From an uncultured Akkermansia sp. (lineage in GTDB: Bacteria; Verrucomicrobiota; Verrucomicrobiia; Verrucomicrobiales; Akkermansiaceae), in NCBI GenBank assembly GCA_947631275.1, contig CANRKR010000001.1:1-64000 (forward strand): a DNA stretch of 64,000 bases, in the 5' to 3' direction. Below the pieces are notes generated by a model. That model ran no database searches and was not told where the DNA came from. It worked only from the letters and a program-made list of their open reading frames with translations. This document shows, piece after piece, positions 31,232-40,506 of the stretch (position 1 is its first letter; each line of letters begins with the position of its first letter). Made by a program: the position numbers and the translations under genes.

Positions 31232-32098
31232 TTATGCGACGTTGAGGAAGAGCAACAGCACGTAGCCGACAAAGGTGCAGCACGTCAGCAACAGAGCCTT
31301 ATCCTTGTACAGGTTCTCCGTCGGATCCTCCGAACCGTTATACTTGTCCAAAATGTACACGTACCAGAACATCCCGAACACCACAAACACGATGCTGTAG
31401 ACCATGCGGTGCGTGCCAAGGTTAGCCTTTGTATTGGTCTCCATGGTCCAGAGGGCGTAGGACATGATGGTGAGAGCCATCGTGACTGCCAGATAGGCAT
31501 TGAGCATTTCTTTCCCGTACTTTTTGAGCACGGTACGCGATGCCGTTCCATGCCGAAGCAGTTCCCCCTTGCGTTTCGCAAATCCCAAAAAGAGCGATAA
31601 AAACAGCGTCGTCATGAAGATAAAGCTCGATACCGGTTCATGGATGGCATAGGCGCCGGCATACACCCGCAGTACAAATCCTATGGCGATGACAAACACA
31701 TCCAATAGGACGATGTTCTTCAGCTTCCCGGAATAGAGGACGTTGATGAGCAGATAAAGCCCGATGACTCCCGCAACCTTGATATCGCCCAACAGCCAAA
31801 TGAATACCCCCCCCCCGTACAAAAGAAGGAGGGCTGCCACAAGACCTTTTTTCACCGAGATGACTCCGCTGGCTATCGGGCGATATTTCTTTTGAGGATG
31901 CAGGGCATCCTTTTCCCGATCCTGAATATCGTTGACGATGTAGTGGGCGCTGGCGATAAGGCTGAACGCGAGGAAGGCGTAGAGAGCCGACAGGACGGAG
32001 GGGATGTCCGTAAACTGAAAGGAGAACAAGAGAGGCGCAAGGACAAAGGCGTTCTTGACCCACTGCTTGATACGGATAAGTTTCAACCAAGCATTCAT
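31232..32098 (-). CDS. UbiA-family prenyltransferase, decaprenyl-phosphate phosphoribosyltransferase-like
   Basis: RIKQWVKNAFVLAPLLFS, SAHYIVNDIQDREKDALHPQKKYRPIASG; ORF intact with G10 tract. Confidence 0.85.
   Translation of the reverse strand: MNAWLKLIRIKQWVKNAFVLAPLLFSFQFTDIPSVLSALYAFLAFSLIASAHYIVNDIQDREKDALHPQKKYRPIASGVISVKKGLVAALLLLYGGGVFIWLLGDIKVAGVIGLYLLINVLYSGKLKNIVLLDVFVIAIGFVLRVYAGAYAIHEPVSSFIFMTTLFLSLFLGFAKRKGELLRHGTASRTVLKKYGKEMLNAYLAVTMALTIMSYALWTMETNTKANLGTHRMVYSIVFVVFGMFWYVYILDKYNGSEDPTENLYKDKALLLTCCTFVGYVLLLFLNVA
31807..31816 (-). repeat. Homopolymeric G10 tract (minus strand) in UbiA-like gene
   Basis: Plus strand aata-CCCCCCCCCC-gtac; encodes YGGGV. Confidence 0.9.
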
Positions 32099-32586
32099 GA
32101 GACGAGATAGAAATTGATGAGGAGGAGACAGAGACCGGCGTAGATCCCGGCAAAGACGTCATCAAGCATCACGCCCCAGGCGTTGAGCAGCTTTTGATCC
32201 GCCCACTTGGCGGGTTGGGGTTTAACGATGTCGAAGAGCCGGAACAGGAAGAAGCCGGCGATGTACGTCCACCAGGCGTGCAGGTTTTCAACCAGGCAGG
32301 AGCCGACAAAGGCCAAGGTGACCAACTGTCCCACGACCTCATCGATGATGATGAGAGAGGGGTCGTGCTTGGTGTATTTGAGGATTTCTTTGGATGCGAT
32401 GACGCCTATGAAGAAGGTGACAACAGCGGTGAGCAGCAGCCCCCACGTCCCGTAGAAGTAAGCGATGCCGAAGGCGACGGGCAGAGTGGCTGCAGAGCCC
32501 GCGGTTCCGGAGGCAAGGGGGAAAAAGCCAACGCCGAATCCGCTACCGGCTGTGTAACACAGGAAACGATAGATTTTGTTGTTCAT
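32095..32586 (-). CDS. pgpA: Phosphatidylglycerophosphatase A-like protein
   Basis: GSGFGVGFFPLASGTAGSAATLPVAF, SLIIIDEVVGQLVTLAF; ATGA overlaps with both neighbours. Confidence 0.85.
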   Translation of the reverse strand: MNNKIYRFLCYTAGSGFGVGFFPLASGTAGSAATLPVAFGIAYFYGTWGLLLTAVVTFFIGVIASKEILKYTKHDPSLIIIDEVVGQLVTLAFVGSCLVENLHAWWTYIAGFFLFRLFDIVKPQPAKWADQKLLNAWGVMLDDVFAGIYAGLCLLLINFYLVS

Positions 32587-34892
32587 GGCATTTTCTGAAG
32601 TTGTCGGGGAAATTCTTTGGCAAGTTGCTTCTTGCAATTTTCAAGCGCCTTTGCGTCGGTGATGAAAAGGATGATATCTTTCCATACGATGAGCCCGTTC
32701 TCACGGGGCCACACCTGGGCTTTATCCAGGATGCCCGCTTCCCACAGTCGCTTAAGTTGAGTCCTGTACTTGGGATCATTAGGCCGGGTGGGACGAGGGT
32801 ACTCACCTCTAAACTCTGTTTGATAATAAAACTCGTAGGCATGAAACACATCCCAAGTAGCATCATAGCTATATGACAATAGACTGTCTTCACGACCATA
32901 GGACTTTTTTGAATATCCCATTTTCTTATAAAAGTGAGAGCGCAAAGAAATCGGCATACCAATCTGAATAATCTTGTATTTTCGATTCACGTCAAAATCT
33001 TTCTGGATTTCCATGCGTGCCAGCACTCTGTTCCAAAGCATCTTTTCCGCATCGAATCCCAATTTCCAGACACGAAGACAGTCCAAATCATTGATGATAG
33101 ACACCCACACAACTCCTGTCGCCGCAAGAATACTTAAATTGTGCATCTTTTGAAGATTGGTAAATACCAGAACTGTTACAAGTGTTTCAAAAACAACCAA
33201 CCCAAATAATTCTATTCGTGCGACTATAAGGTGCTCATTAGCAATTATCATGACAGTCTGCGTCGCGAAGAGTGCTCCTCCTAGTAAAATTAGTCTGGCA
33301 ATTTTTTGCCTGAAGTTTCCCGTTAGACAAATGTACAGAGTTACAAGAATTGTAAAACCCAAAAAGACCCACAAAACACCTTGAGAGATGAAGGGAAAGC
33401 GATATTCACAAAGTTGATGAAAGCATTGCTTGAATAACGTCCATAATCGATTCGGCAATTGTTCCAAAGGCAGTGTTTGTGTGTTATAATCATTCTTGCT
33501 CATTGGAAAGACAAAAGTGATCATGAACTTGTACAAACCAATGCCTAGGGCGATGCAAATCGCTGGTATTGAAAACGGAATAAAACGAGATTTAAAGTGT
33601 CTCCACGAACCATCCCACTCAAATGATTGGACCAACAACCTACCGATGAAAGCTACGGCAATGGTGTTAAGCAGAACAGGATACATGGCCAACGAAAGAT
33701 TAATTAGGACAATGGAGAAAACAGCAAGGGCAACCTTTCTCGTACGAGAACTTTTATCAAAAGCAACTTTCTCGCCCAAAATAAGAGCAACCAGAGCGAA
33801 GGTAACACCAATGAAAGTCTCGGGAAGCATATGAACATAATACATCATGCTCAATGTGAACGGCTGAGCCGTCAGAATGAGCCCACAGAGGATAAAATAA
33901 GCGACTCGCTTTTCCAGCTTCCAGTAAGTACAAAGCAATACCGCATTCAGTGCGAGGAAGAGGAAAGAGACAACATCGTAGATAAGGGGTAAATAGATGC
34001 CACCAAGAACGCTGTTCTTAATGCCGTACAATGCATACCTCCCGCACCATACAAAAGCCTTCGCACTCCGAAAAGCCAACGCATCTTTCCAGTCATGATT
34101 CCCCCACATGAATTGAATAGCGTGGAACCCGAAGGCAAAGCAGAGCACACCAAAGATAATCCAAAAGGAACGCCGATGAACTACGTCAATATTTCTGTAG
34201 GTTTCCGCGATTACTTGAACGATATCCTTTTTGTTGAGTTCGGTGACTAGTCGTTTTAGAATATCAAAACAGGAGGCAAAACCGAATTTAAGGCGTATGA
34301 GCAAAATAAGCAACAAGAAGCAAGCCATGAATAACCCAATAACACGCTCCCATCTGATGTCTATGAAGGCGAACGGCTTCCGAATGTCAAAGCTCAATGT
34401 GACCATCGAGTTGTCAGAAATGTTCTTTGCGCAGTACCGGAACGGCTTGTCATGCCAAACTGTTTGTTCCTCTGCAATAGTTTTCCCATTAACTCGTATA
34501 TTTTCAAAACAGACGTAGGCAGGCTTCCTCTGGTTATGAATCCGTAAATCAGGCCCGCGAAAATTCATTTCCAAAGACATTTCTCGAGCATCCCCTCGAG
34601 GCTTCAGTGTTATTTTGTATGTCTTTTTCAGGTAGGAAACAGGGAATGAAACCATGGCCCCCTGGTTGTGGCGGTTATCCAACAACCATATGGGCTCATA
34701 CGCTCGAACGTTATCACCACGAACCTCCAAACATCCATCTTGGACATCCCCGGAAAAGGCAACGTCCACTCGACCAACATTACCTTGAAACGTCCACAGG
34801 GCATCGCCTTTCAAAAAGGCGCTCGGGAATAGGGAGCAGAGCACAACACTAATACCCAAACCTCCCAACAATGCTTTTATCATCTTTTTCAT
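32583..34892 (-). CDS. GtrII-type polytopic glycosyltransferase with N-terminal RGPD...WHDKP domain
   Basis: AIQFMWGNHDWKDALAF followed by many TM segments; N-terminal domain shared with two GT C-termini. Confidence 0.7.
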   Translation of the reverse strand: MKKMIKALLGGLGISVVLCSLFPSAFLKGDALWTFQGNVGRVDVAFSGDVQDGCLEVRGDNVRAYEPIWLLDNRHNQGAMVSFPVSYLKKTYKITLKPRGDAREMSLEMNFRGPDLRIHNQRKPAYVCFENIRVNGKTIAEEQTVWHDKPFRYCAKNISDNSMVTLSFDIRKPFAFIDIRWERVIGLFMACFLLLILLIRLKFGFASCFDILKRLVTELNKKDIVQVIAETYRNIDVVHRRSFWIIFGVLCFAFGFHAIQFMWGNHDWKDALAFRSAKAFVWCGRYALYGIKNSVLGGIYLPLIYDVVSFLFLALNAVLLCTYWKLEKRVAYFILCGLILTAQPFTLSMMYYVHMLPETFIGVTFALVALILGEKVAFDKSSRTRKVALAVFSIVLINLSLAMYPVLLNTIAVAFIGRLLVQSFEWDGSWRHFKSRFIPFSIPAICIALGIGLYKFMITFVFPMSKNDYNTQTLPLEQLPNRLWTLFKQCFHQLCEYRFPFISQGVLWVFLGFTILVTLYICLTGNFRQKIARLILLGGALFATQTVMIIANEHLIVARIELFGLVVFETLVTVLVFTNLQKMHNLSILAATGVVWVSIINDLDCLRVWKLGFDAEKMLWNRVLARMEIQKDFDVNRKYKIIQIGMPISLRSHFYKKMGYSKKSYGREDSLLSYSYDATWDVFHAYEFYYQTEFRGEYPRPTRPNDPKYRTQLKRLWEAGILDKAQVWPRENGLIVWKDIILFITDAKALENCKKQLAKEFPRQLQKMP

Positions 34893-34916
34893 TTTTTAGT
34901 GTATAATTATTATTGT

Positions 34917-37712
34917 TCATAAATGGAAGGAGACTGCCCTGCGGTTCGCGTTTACGGACGTTTCCTCTCCCACAAAATTACCTGTCAAACCACGAAAAGC
35001 ATACCTCTCACCACTCTGATTCACACGGATGAGACTCTCCAGTGCTTCCTGAGCATTAACTCCCCTTTTGCACAAAGACGTAAAGAGATGATAAAACTCA
35101 CCCTTGATATCCGTGGCGAAAACGCCTGGGTCATCCGTTCCTAGTACGACAAGAGGAGGAGCGTCCCCTTCGCACGGGTTGACTCCAAGCCACCTCAGTG
35201 AATGATGCTGTCCCATCTCCTTATATTGCCCAATACGTAAATTACTCGTGGGGAGAGTCTCCACCACAATTGATTTTTCTACCAGCTTGCACATCGCTAG
35301 TTGCTGCAGTATCGTCAAGATATCTTCAGAGAAATAATTGGAGGGAACTTCAATACGCACCTGACTTCTTTCCCAAGTTTCTCTGTCACGCTGCCATTTG
35401 ATGAGCAGCTCTATCACCTTCGGAGCCTCTCGGCAAAGGGCTTGGCAGATTCGAATTTCCTCTATCCGTTGAGGATCGACATGCCTTGTAGAAGATAAAA
35501 TCCTTCGAATGACTTCTTTTGTTAGCTGAGATTCATCGATTTTTTCCACAGGTTGTGTGTCTCTCGTGCGAGAATCATTGGTTCTCCATAAAGCTTCCTC
35601 ATACATATCCCTCAACAACAGGGGATCTAGGCAACGGAGAGCAAAAATTCGTTTCAAGAGATGAGGAGAAGGATTCAGCTCCCGAAAAATTTGATAGCCA
35701 AGCTCTCGGATATCGTTACTGAGGCGATTCACCACATGCCCCATACCCTCTCGTTGCTGCAGGATGTCCCAAGCGAAAAGCAGATTCAGCAGCCACTCCT
35801 CACGCGAGGGGGCAATTTGCATAGGCATGCTGTTGAGCCACAGCGTGGGATTCACACCCAGAGCCGTGGCGTGCCCGATGCGATCTCCTCCGCGCAGTTC
35901 GAGAAAATCTACGGCTTCGCATACGGCGCGAATACCGCTGACAAGATGACAGAAATCTTCTCCGGCATGATAGGTAGCGTGTGGAAGATTCAACTCGTAG
36001 CGTGCCTTCCTATAAGCCGGAGCAAACACATCGGGCGGCGTGTCCAGTTCATAAGCGGCGGCATCCACACCGCGAATCCATTTTAAAAGTTTAGGGTGCG
36101 CTTCCAACAGCATACGCACATTTTCTAAATCCCTTTCGTATCTTTTTCTCTGGCAATCAAAACGGATTTGATCTACTCCGGTCTTGTTGTGTTCAGCCGG
36201 TTTCCAGGAACGTTTAATGAAATGTACAACAATCGAAGGTCGTACGAGTCGGTTGCGAGTTTGCAACAACTCATCATCAATTTCTTTCAAAACTGTGTCC
36301 AACTCAGCCCTCAATCTTACATCCGGTTCTTTTCCATGATGATCATATCGGCGTGCTTCCATGCATCGAAGTAACTGCTCCTCCTCCGCTACATGATTCT
36401 CGTCTTTATAGTGACGAACATATTCCAAGTACCCCCATAGGATCGTAAGAATTTTGCGCTGAAGCTCATTTATATTGGATGTCGGCGATATTCTCAACTC
36501 AACGTAGTTGGTGACACTCTCTCTTTCGGAACCGTGCATACGCTCAAAAATTCCCCTGAAATAGCATGGCTGGGAAACGAGGAGTTTTTGCACCGAGGAG
36601 TAACGTTGGAACTGCCTGAAACCCACAAAATTGTCCCGCTGCACACAGAGCATGTAAAATTCGTTCGTAAGGAGAATGTAAAGCAGGAGCGCCCTATCGA
36701 TGAGATGATGCGGGGAGCATCTCTGCTTCTCAAGCACTTTCATCATCCATTGCAATTCTCTCATCGTATTCGGCAGCCTCTCCTTATCTCCTCCATCCCC
36801 GAGTGGTATTTCAAATAATTTCTGTGCCTTCGTCTTCTTCCACGCTTGTGGCGGTATCCTACTTAACGCAGCCAAAACTCCCTCAGGCTCTATACAAGAA
36901 GATTCCTCCTTTTCCGTCTCACTATCGCTCCATGGGATCTTTTCTTCTCGGGCATAATTGATCAAAATGTACCTAAGAGCCTTTGCTATCTCCATGTGAT
37001 CCTCCATTGCTTCCGGTGTCAGATCGCTATGAATGAACCTGTAAAGACGAGGGATCTCATCACCTTCTCTAAAATTCTCACTTTGAAGTTTCCATTCTTC
37101 ATCGGTATGATCCAAGGCGTGCAACCAACATTCTTCGGCATACGCACATAAGTTGGCGTGTACGTGCGAATCGTTCAACCCATGTCGCATGATGTAATTT
37201 TCGACTCCTTCATCGTAGGGATAAAGTTGTTTGAACTTTCGTTGTATCGGCGGGGTCGGTTGGGTATATTTTGCTTCCAGTTTCAGGTACGCCCATGCCA
37301 AGACCGGCAGTGGGGACAAGCGGCTGAGCATATTCTGCCACCAGCCGAACTTCTCCGTTTTAATGTACAACTCGTTATTGCGCACAGTGAGGTACTCATC
37401 CATTAAGCATTGCAACGACGCCAACACAATACTCGGTTTCCTATCGCTCCCTTCAGGTGCTACATATTCCCACTCGTATCGCAATTCACGGTTCTTCTGC
37501 TTTATGTAATCGTACTCGAATTTTTCCCACCTATGCTGGAACACATGGTCCGGACGTGTGCTGTTCCACCTATGAAAGTCCAGATGCACAAATTCCAGTA
37601 GAAAGTTTCTCTTCCCCAAGGTAAGCTCCGTATTTAAGGACTGCTTAAGCAACCACATAAGTAGATGCTCATTGGCTAATACGTACGCTGGTATGGTCGA
37701 AACCTCAGCCAT
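34917..37712 (-). CDS. rdrB: RADAR adenosine deaminase RdrB-like protein
   Basis: 931 aa with dispersed ADA active-site motifs DSHVHANL (HxH), ATYHAGED, DRIGHATALG, VLGTDDPGVFATDIKGEF; next to RdrA-like ATPase. Confidence 0.85.
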   Translation of the reverse strand: MAEVSTIPAYVLANEHLLMWLLKQSLNTELTLGKRNFLLEFVHLDFHRWNSTRPDHVFQHRWEKFEYDYIKQKNRELRYEWEYVAPEGSDRKPSIVLASLQCLMDEYLTVRNNELYIKTEKFGWWQNMLSRLSPLPVLAWAYLKLEAKYTQPTPPIQRKFKQLYPYDEGVENYIMRHGLNDSHVHANLCAYAEECWLHALDHTDEEWKLQSENFREGDEIPRLYRFIHSDLTPEAMEDHMEIAKALRYILINYAREEKIPWSDSETEKEESSCIEPEGVLAALSRIPPQAWKKTKAQKLFEIPLGDGGDKERLPNTMRELQWMMKVLEKQRCSPHHLIDRALLLYILLTNEFYMLCVQRDNFVGFRQFQRYSSVQKLLVSQPCYFRGIFERMHGSERESVTNYVELRISPTSNINELQRKILTILWGYLEYVRHYKDENHVAEEEQLLRCMEARRYDHHGKEPDVRLRAELDTVLKEIDDELLQTRNRLVRPSIVVHFIKRSWKPAEHNKTGVDQIRFDCQRKRYERDLENVRMLLEAHPKLLKWIRGVDAAAYELDTPPDVFAPAYRKARYELNLPHATYHAGEDFCHLVSGIRAVCEAVDFLELRGGDRIGHATALGVNPTLWLNSMPMQIAPSREEWLLNLLFAWDILQQREGMGHVVNRLSNDIRELGYQIFRELNPSPHLLKRIFALRCLDPLLLRDMYEEALWRTNDSRTRDTQPVEKIDESQLTKEVIRRILSSTRHVDPQRIEEIRICQALCREAPKVIELLIKWQRDRETWERSQVRIEVPSNYFSEDILTILQQLAMCKLVEKSIVVETLPTSNLRIGQYKEMGQHHSLRWLGVNPCEGDAPPLVVLGTDDPGVFATDIKGEFYHLFTSLCKRGVNAQEALESLIRVNQSGERYAFRGLTGNFVGEETSVNANRRAVSFHL

Positions 37713-37723
37713 AAATGCTTAAT

Positions 37724-40471
37724 CTACGAGATGAGTTCCTTTGCGGGTGTAGGCTTTTTTGTGTGTGCAGCATTCTTTGTAGATGTAGCCTTCTTTGTAG
37801 ATGTAGCCTTCTTTGTAGATGTAGACTTCTTTGTAGATGTAGACTTCTTTGTAGATGTAGACTTCTTTGTAGATGTAGCCTTCTTTGTAGATGCAGCCTT
37901 CTTTGTAGATGCAGCCTTCTTCGCGGGTGTAGCTTTCCCTGCGGGAGTGGACCCGATATCTATACCGAAATCCTCAGTCAGAGGGAATTTGCCAATCTTT
38001 TGTATAAAAAAGCGAGTCGCACTAGTACGTGAATTTTTTTTACTTTCTGTATATTCCACAAATTTTTTTATTGCTTTCTGAAAAACTTGCAAATACGATT
38101 TCGGTTTTATTTTCCCCGAAAAACCATGAGGAGGAAAACTAGTTTGCTGGGCAATCTTCTCAGTTACTATGTTACTAATCGCACGTAATTGATTATAAAA
38201 ATTGGACCATATTTCTGCCATTACGTGAGGACCGATATTATCATTCCTTTGCATAGTCTGTCCTTCGTCTTTTTTCATAGTTAGATACCATTCTGTTATA
38301 TCCTTCATTATAGATAGAATGGTCGTGGACTTGACCCCTTTTGGCCAGAAAAATTCGTTATCTATTTCTATTATTTCATCATTTTCAATGTTTTTGGTCC
38401 TATCCTCGATTTGCCATTCTGGACAGCTACACGATTTAATAGGTGTGTATGATTTGGTTAAATCAAAGAGCTCATTGATGGCCTTTTTTTTGAACTCGTT
38501 TTCATTATTTTTGCATGACTTCATCGTCCGATCGCAACATTCAACGCTGCGGAGTATGTATGCCAGATAGCTATAAATAGATATGTAGTAACTGTTGTCG
38601 CGCGTGTCTGATTTATTCATGCTGACAATCAGAGACAAGGATTTTTTATATTCGGAAACAGACTTGTCTTTTTTTGATATGTACATATTGATTTTTTTTA
38701 TTAGTTTTGAATTGTGTATTCTAATGATGCCCGAATGAACATGATATCCATCTGAGTCCCGACACCAAATCATATTAGCATGTCGAGCCCAACGCGAAGG
38801 ACTTTGCCAATTTCCAACACGAAGGTATTCTTCGAAGCTTTTTCGCAAATCCTTTTGAGTTTCGAATACAGAATCGCCACTGTTCCCTGCGCTTTTAAAT
38901 TGTGCCAAAGCCTTCGCATATAGAGCCACTGAAGCGGGTCCATAAAATAAATAGGATAAAAAACCTTTGAGATCCTTAACATACCTCTTAAAATTTGCTG
39001 CTAGGACAAGCGTTAAAAATCTATACCTGGAATCTTTATCAACATCATTAGACAAATAAAACCCATGTTCCAAGTCTCCCGTATCTTGGCAAAGACGCAG
39101 AAGCAAAGCGTAATAAGCCCGTCCATCATCCGAGTCTAGGGCTTCATAATTGTAGGACCAGTCCGGCAATTGATCACGTAAAGAGCGATTTAAAGCTGTC
39201 CTAACAAGGAACTGTATATGCTCCTTACTCTTTCTTATTCTCTCAATGTCACTTTTTGTCGTGCGTTGTTTTTGCCCTTTTTGAAGATTAATTTCCTTCA
39301 ACCTTTCCCATATTTCTTCTCGTATCCAATAGTCTAAAATCTGAATAATGTTACGGAGAGGAAGAGATAAAAATGTATTTGCATATGCCTCCGCTTCATC
39401 ATATTCTATACTTATGGCATTATGAAATATGTCTTCTAGTTTGTCTTTCAAAAGAGTAGTGTCATTCCTACTCTTTAGTTTTATATTGACGGGGTTCCTC
39501 TTATGTGATAGAGTATACAGACTCCTTAATTCAAACTGCTGTTTCAAAGGAAAAAGTTTTGCAAAGTACTGAGCCGCATGAGACACGATATAACTGAGTC
39601 GTTCCTCCTTCCCTTGCTCGTCACATTTGTGATATTTGTAATCATACTCTTTAAAAAATCGCTCTCGCACACGCTCAATATTAATAGTCCGATCCCCTGC
39701 CATCAAGACAGTCAAATACTCGTTGGATATAAAAAGTCTCAAATTTTCAAGCACATTGTAACATTGCTCAGTTCGTATATCGATATCGTCAACAACAAGA
39801 ACGAAGGCATCAACGCCATACAATCCGCATAGAAGCTTCATACACTCCTCGAAATTTTTCTTAATCTCCTTGTTCATCTCCGGATCATCGATGCGTAAAT
39901 TGGCAGCTCTATGTTCACTCAACCCGCTCAACGCCTCGCGTTCCTGCGAAAATCGCACGATGGCCTTGTCAAGCTTCTGCATTACACTTTGAAGCATCAA
40001 TACATCATCATATTTGGGAGAGTACCGCTTGGTATTCTCAGAAAACTCTTCCACCTTTGTCTTGATCGCAGCTACAACCTCAATGAAAAAATCTGCAGGG
40101 ACACCGAAGGATTCGGAAGGGTCGTACCAGTGTAGAAATTTGATATTCATGCCATTACGATCACCATTCTCCAATTTTTTCACCACTTGTCTCAGGAAGG
40201 TCGTTTTCCCGCTTCCTCGTTTTCCAGTGATTAAATAATTGATTGGGAACTCATCATTCTCTATGAGCCCTTTGATAACCGAGTCAGACCTTTTCCCTTC
40301 TCTCCTCTGTTTTGCTAGTGATACACCTTCGTGTATCAGGTTGACAATTTTGTTAAGGAGCTGTTTATGAATCACTCCAAGAATTTCTTCTTTATTTACT
40401 ATGCTCGAAGTCAAATCTTCACAGTCCAGTATGACTACGTTTTCGGTTTCTTGTCTTTTGGTATTCATCAT
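37724..40471 (-). CDS. rdrA: RADAR ATPase RdrA-like protein with Lys-rich repeat tail
   Basis: 915 aa; Walker A ITGKRGSGKTTFLRQ, Walker B FVLVVDDIDI, MAGDRTIN; 11 bp upstream of rdrB-like gene. Confidence 0.85.
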   Translation of the reverse strand: MMNTKRQETENVVILDCEDLTSSIVNKEEILGVIHKQLLNKIVNLIHEGVSLAKQRREGKRSDSVIKGLIENDEFPINYLITGKRGSGKTTFLRQVVKKLENGDRNGMNIKFLHWYDPSESFGVPADFFIEVVAAIKTKVEEFSENTKRYSPKYDDVLMLQSVMQKLDKAIVRFSQEREALSGLSEHRAANLRIDDPEMNKEIKKNFEECMKLLCGLYGVDAFVLVVDDIDIRTEQCYNVLENLRLFISNEYLTVLMAGDRTINIERVRERFFKEYDYKYHKCDEQGKEERLSYIVSHAAQYFAKLFPLKQQFELRSLYTLSHKRNPVNIKLKSRNDTTLLKDKLEDIFHNAISIEYDEAEAYANTFLSLPLRNIIQILDYWIREEIWERLKEINLQKGQKQRTTKSDIERIRKSKEHIQFLVRTALNRSLRDQLPDWSYNYEALDSDDGRAYYALLLRLCQDTGDLEHGFYLSNDVDKDSRYRFLTLVLAANFKRYVKDLKGFLSYLFYGPASVALYAKALAQFKSAGNSGDSVFETQKDLRKSFEEYLRVGNWQSPSRWARHANMIWCRDSDGYHVHSGIIRIHNSKLIKKINMYISKKDKSVSEYKKSLSLIVSMNKSDTRDNSYYISIYSYLAYILRSVECCDRTMKSCKNNENEFKKKAINELFDLTKSYTPIKSCSCPEWQIEDRTKNIENDEIIEIDNEFFWPKGVKSTTILSIMKDITEWYLTMKKDEGQTMQRNDNIGPHVMAEIWSNFYNQLRAISNIVTEKIAQQTSFPPHGFSGKIKPKSYLQVFQKAIKKFVEYTESKKNSRTSATRFFIQKIGKFPLTEDFGIDIGSTPAGKATPAKKAASTKKAASTKKATSTKKSTSTKKSTSTKKSTSTKKATSTKKATSTKNAAHTKKPTPAKELIS
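37771..37932 (-). repeat. 18-bp in-frame tandem repeat (8 near-perfect units plus degenerate edges) encoding (A/S)TSTKK at the RdrA C-terminus
   Basis: Plus-strand unit [c/a][c/a]ttctttgtagatg[t/c]ag repeated from 37771. Confidence 0.95.
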
Positions 40472-40506
40472 TTCTTGAGGGATGTTAAGGTTTCGTCTGT
40501 ATCAAC

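Noticed and set aside
37771-37932. Repeat array considered as CRISPR
   Set aside because: 18-bp units are directly tandem without spacers and lie in frame in a CDS
37731-38081. Plus-strand ORF with FFVDVAFFVDVDFFVDV repeats
   Set aside because: Antisense shadow of the 18-bp repeat encoding the RdrA Lys-rich tail; no independent evidence of coding
38034-38699. T8 runs (38034-38041, 38486-38493, 38692-38699) inside the RdrA-like gene as phase-variation tracts
   Set aside because: Gene is intact, the region is generally AT-rich, and A/T8 runs are weak evidence compared with the G/C9-10 tracts; transcriptional slippage remains possible
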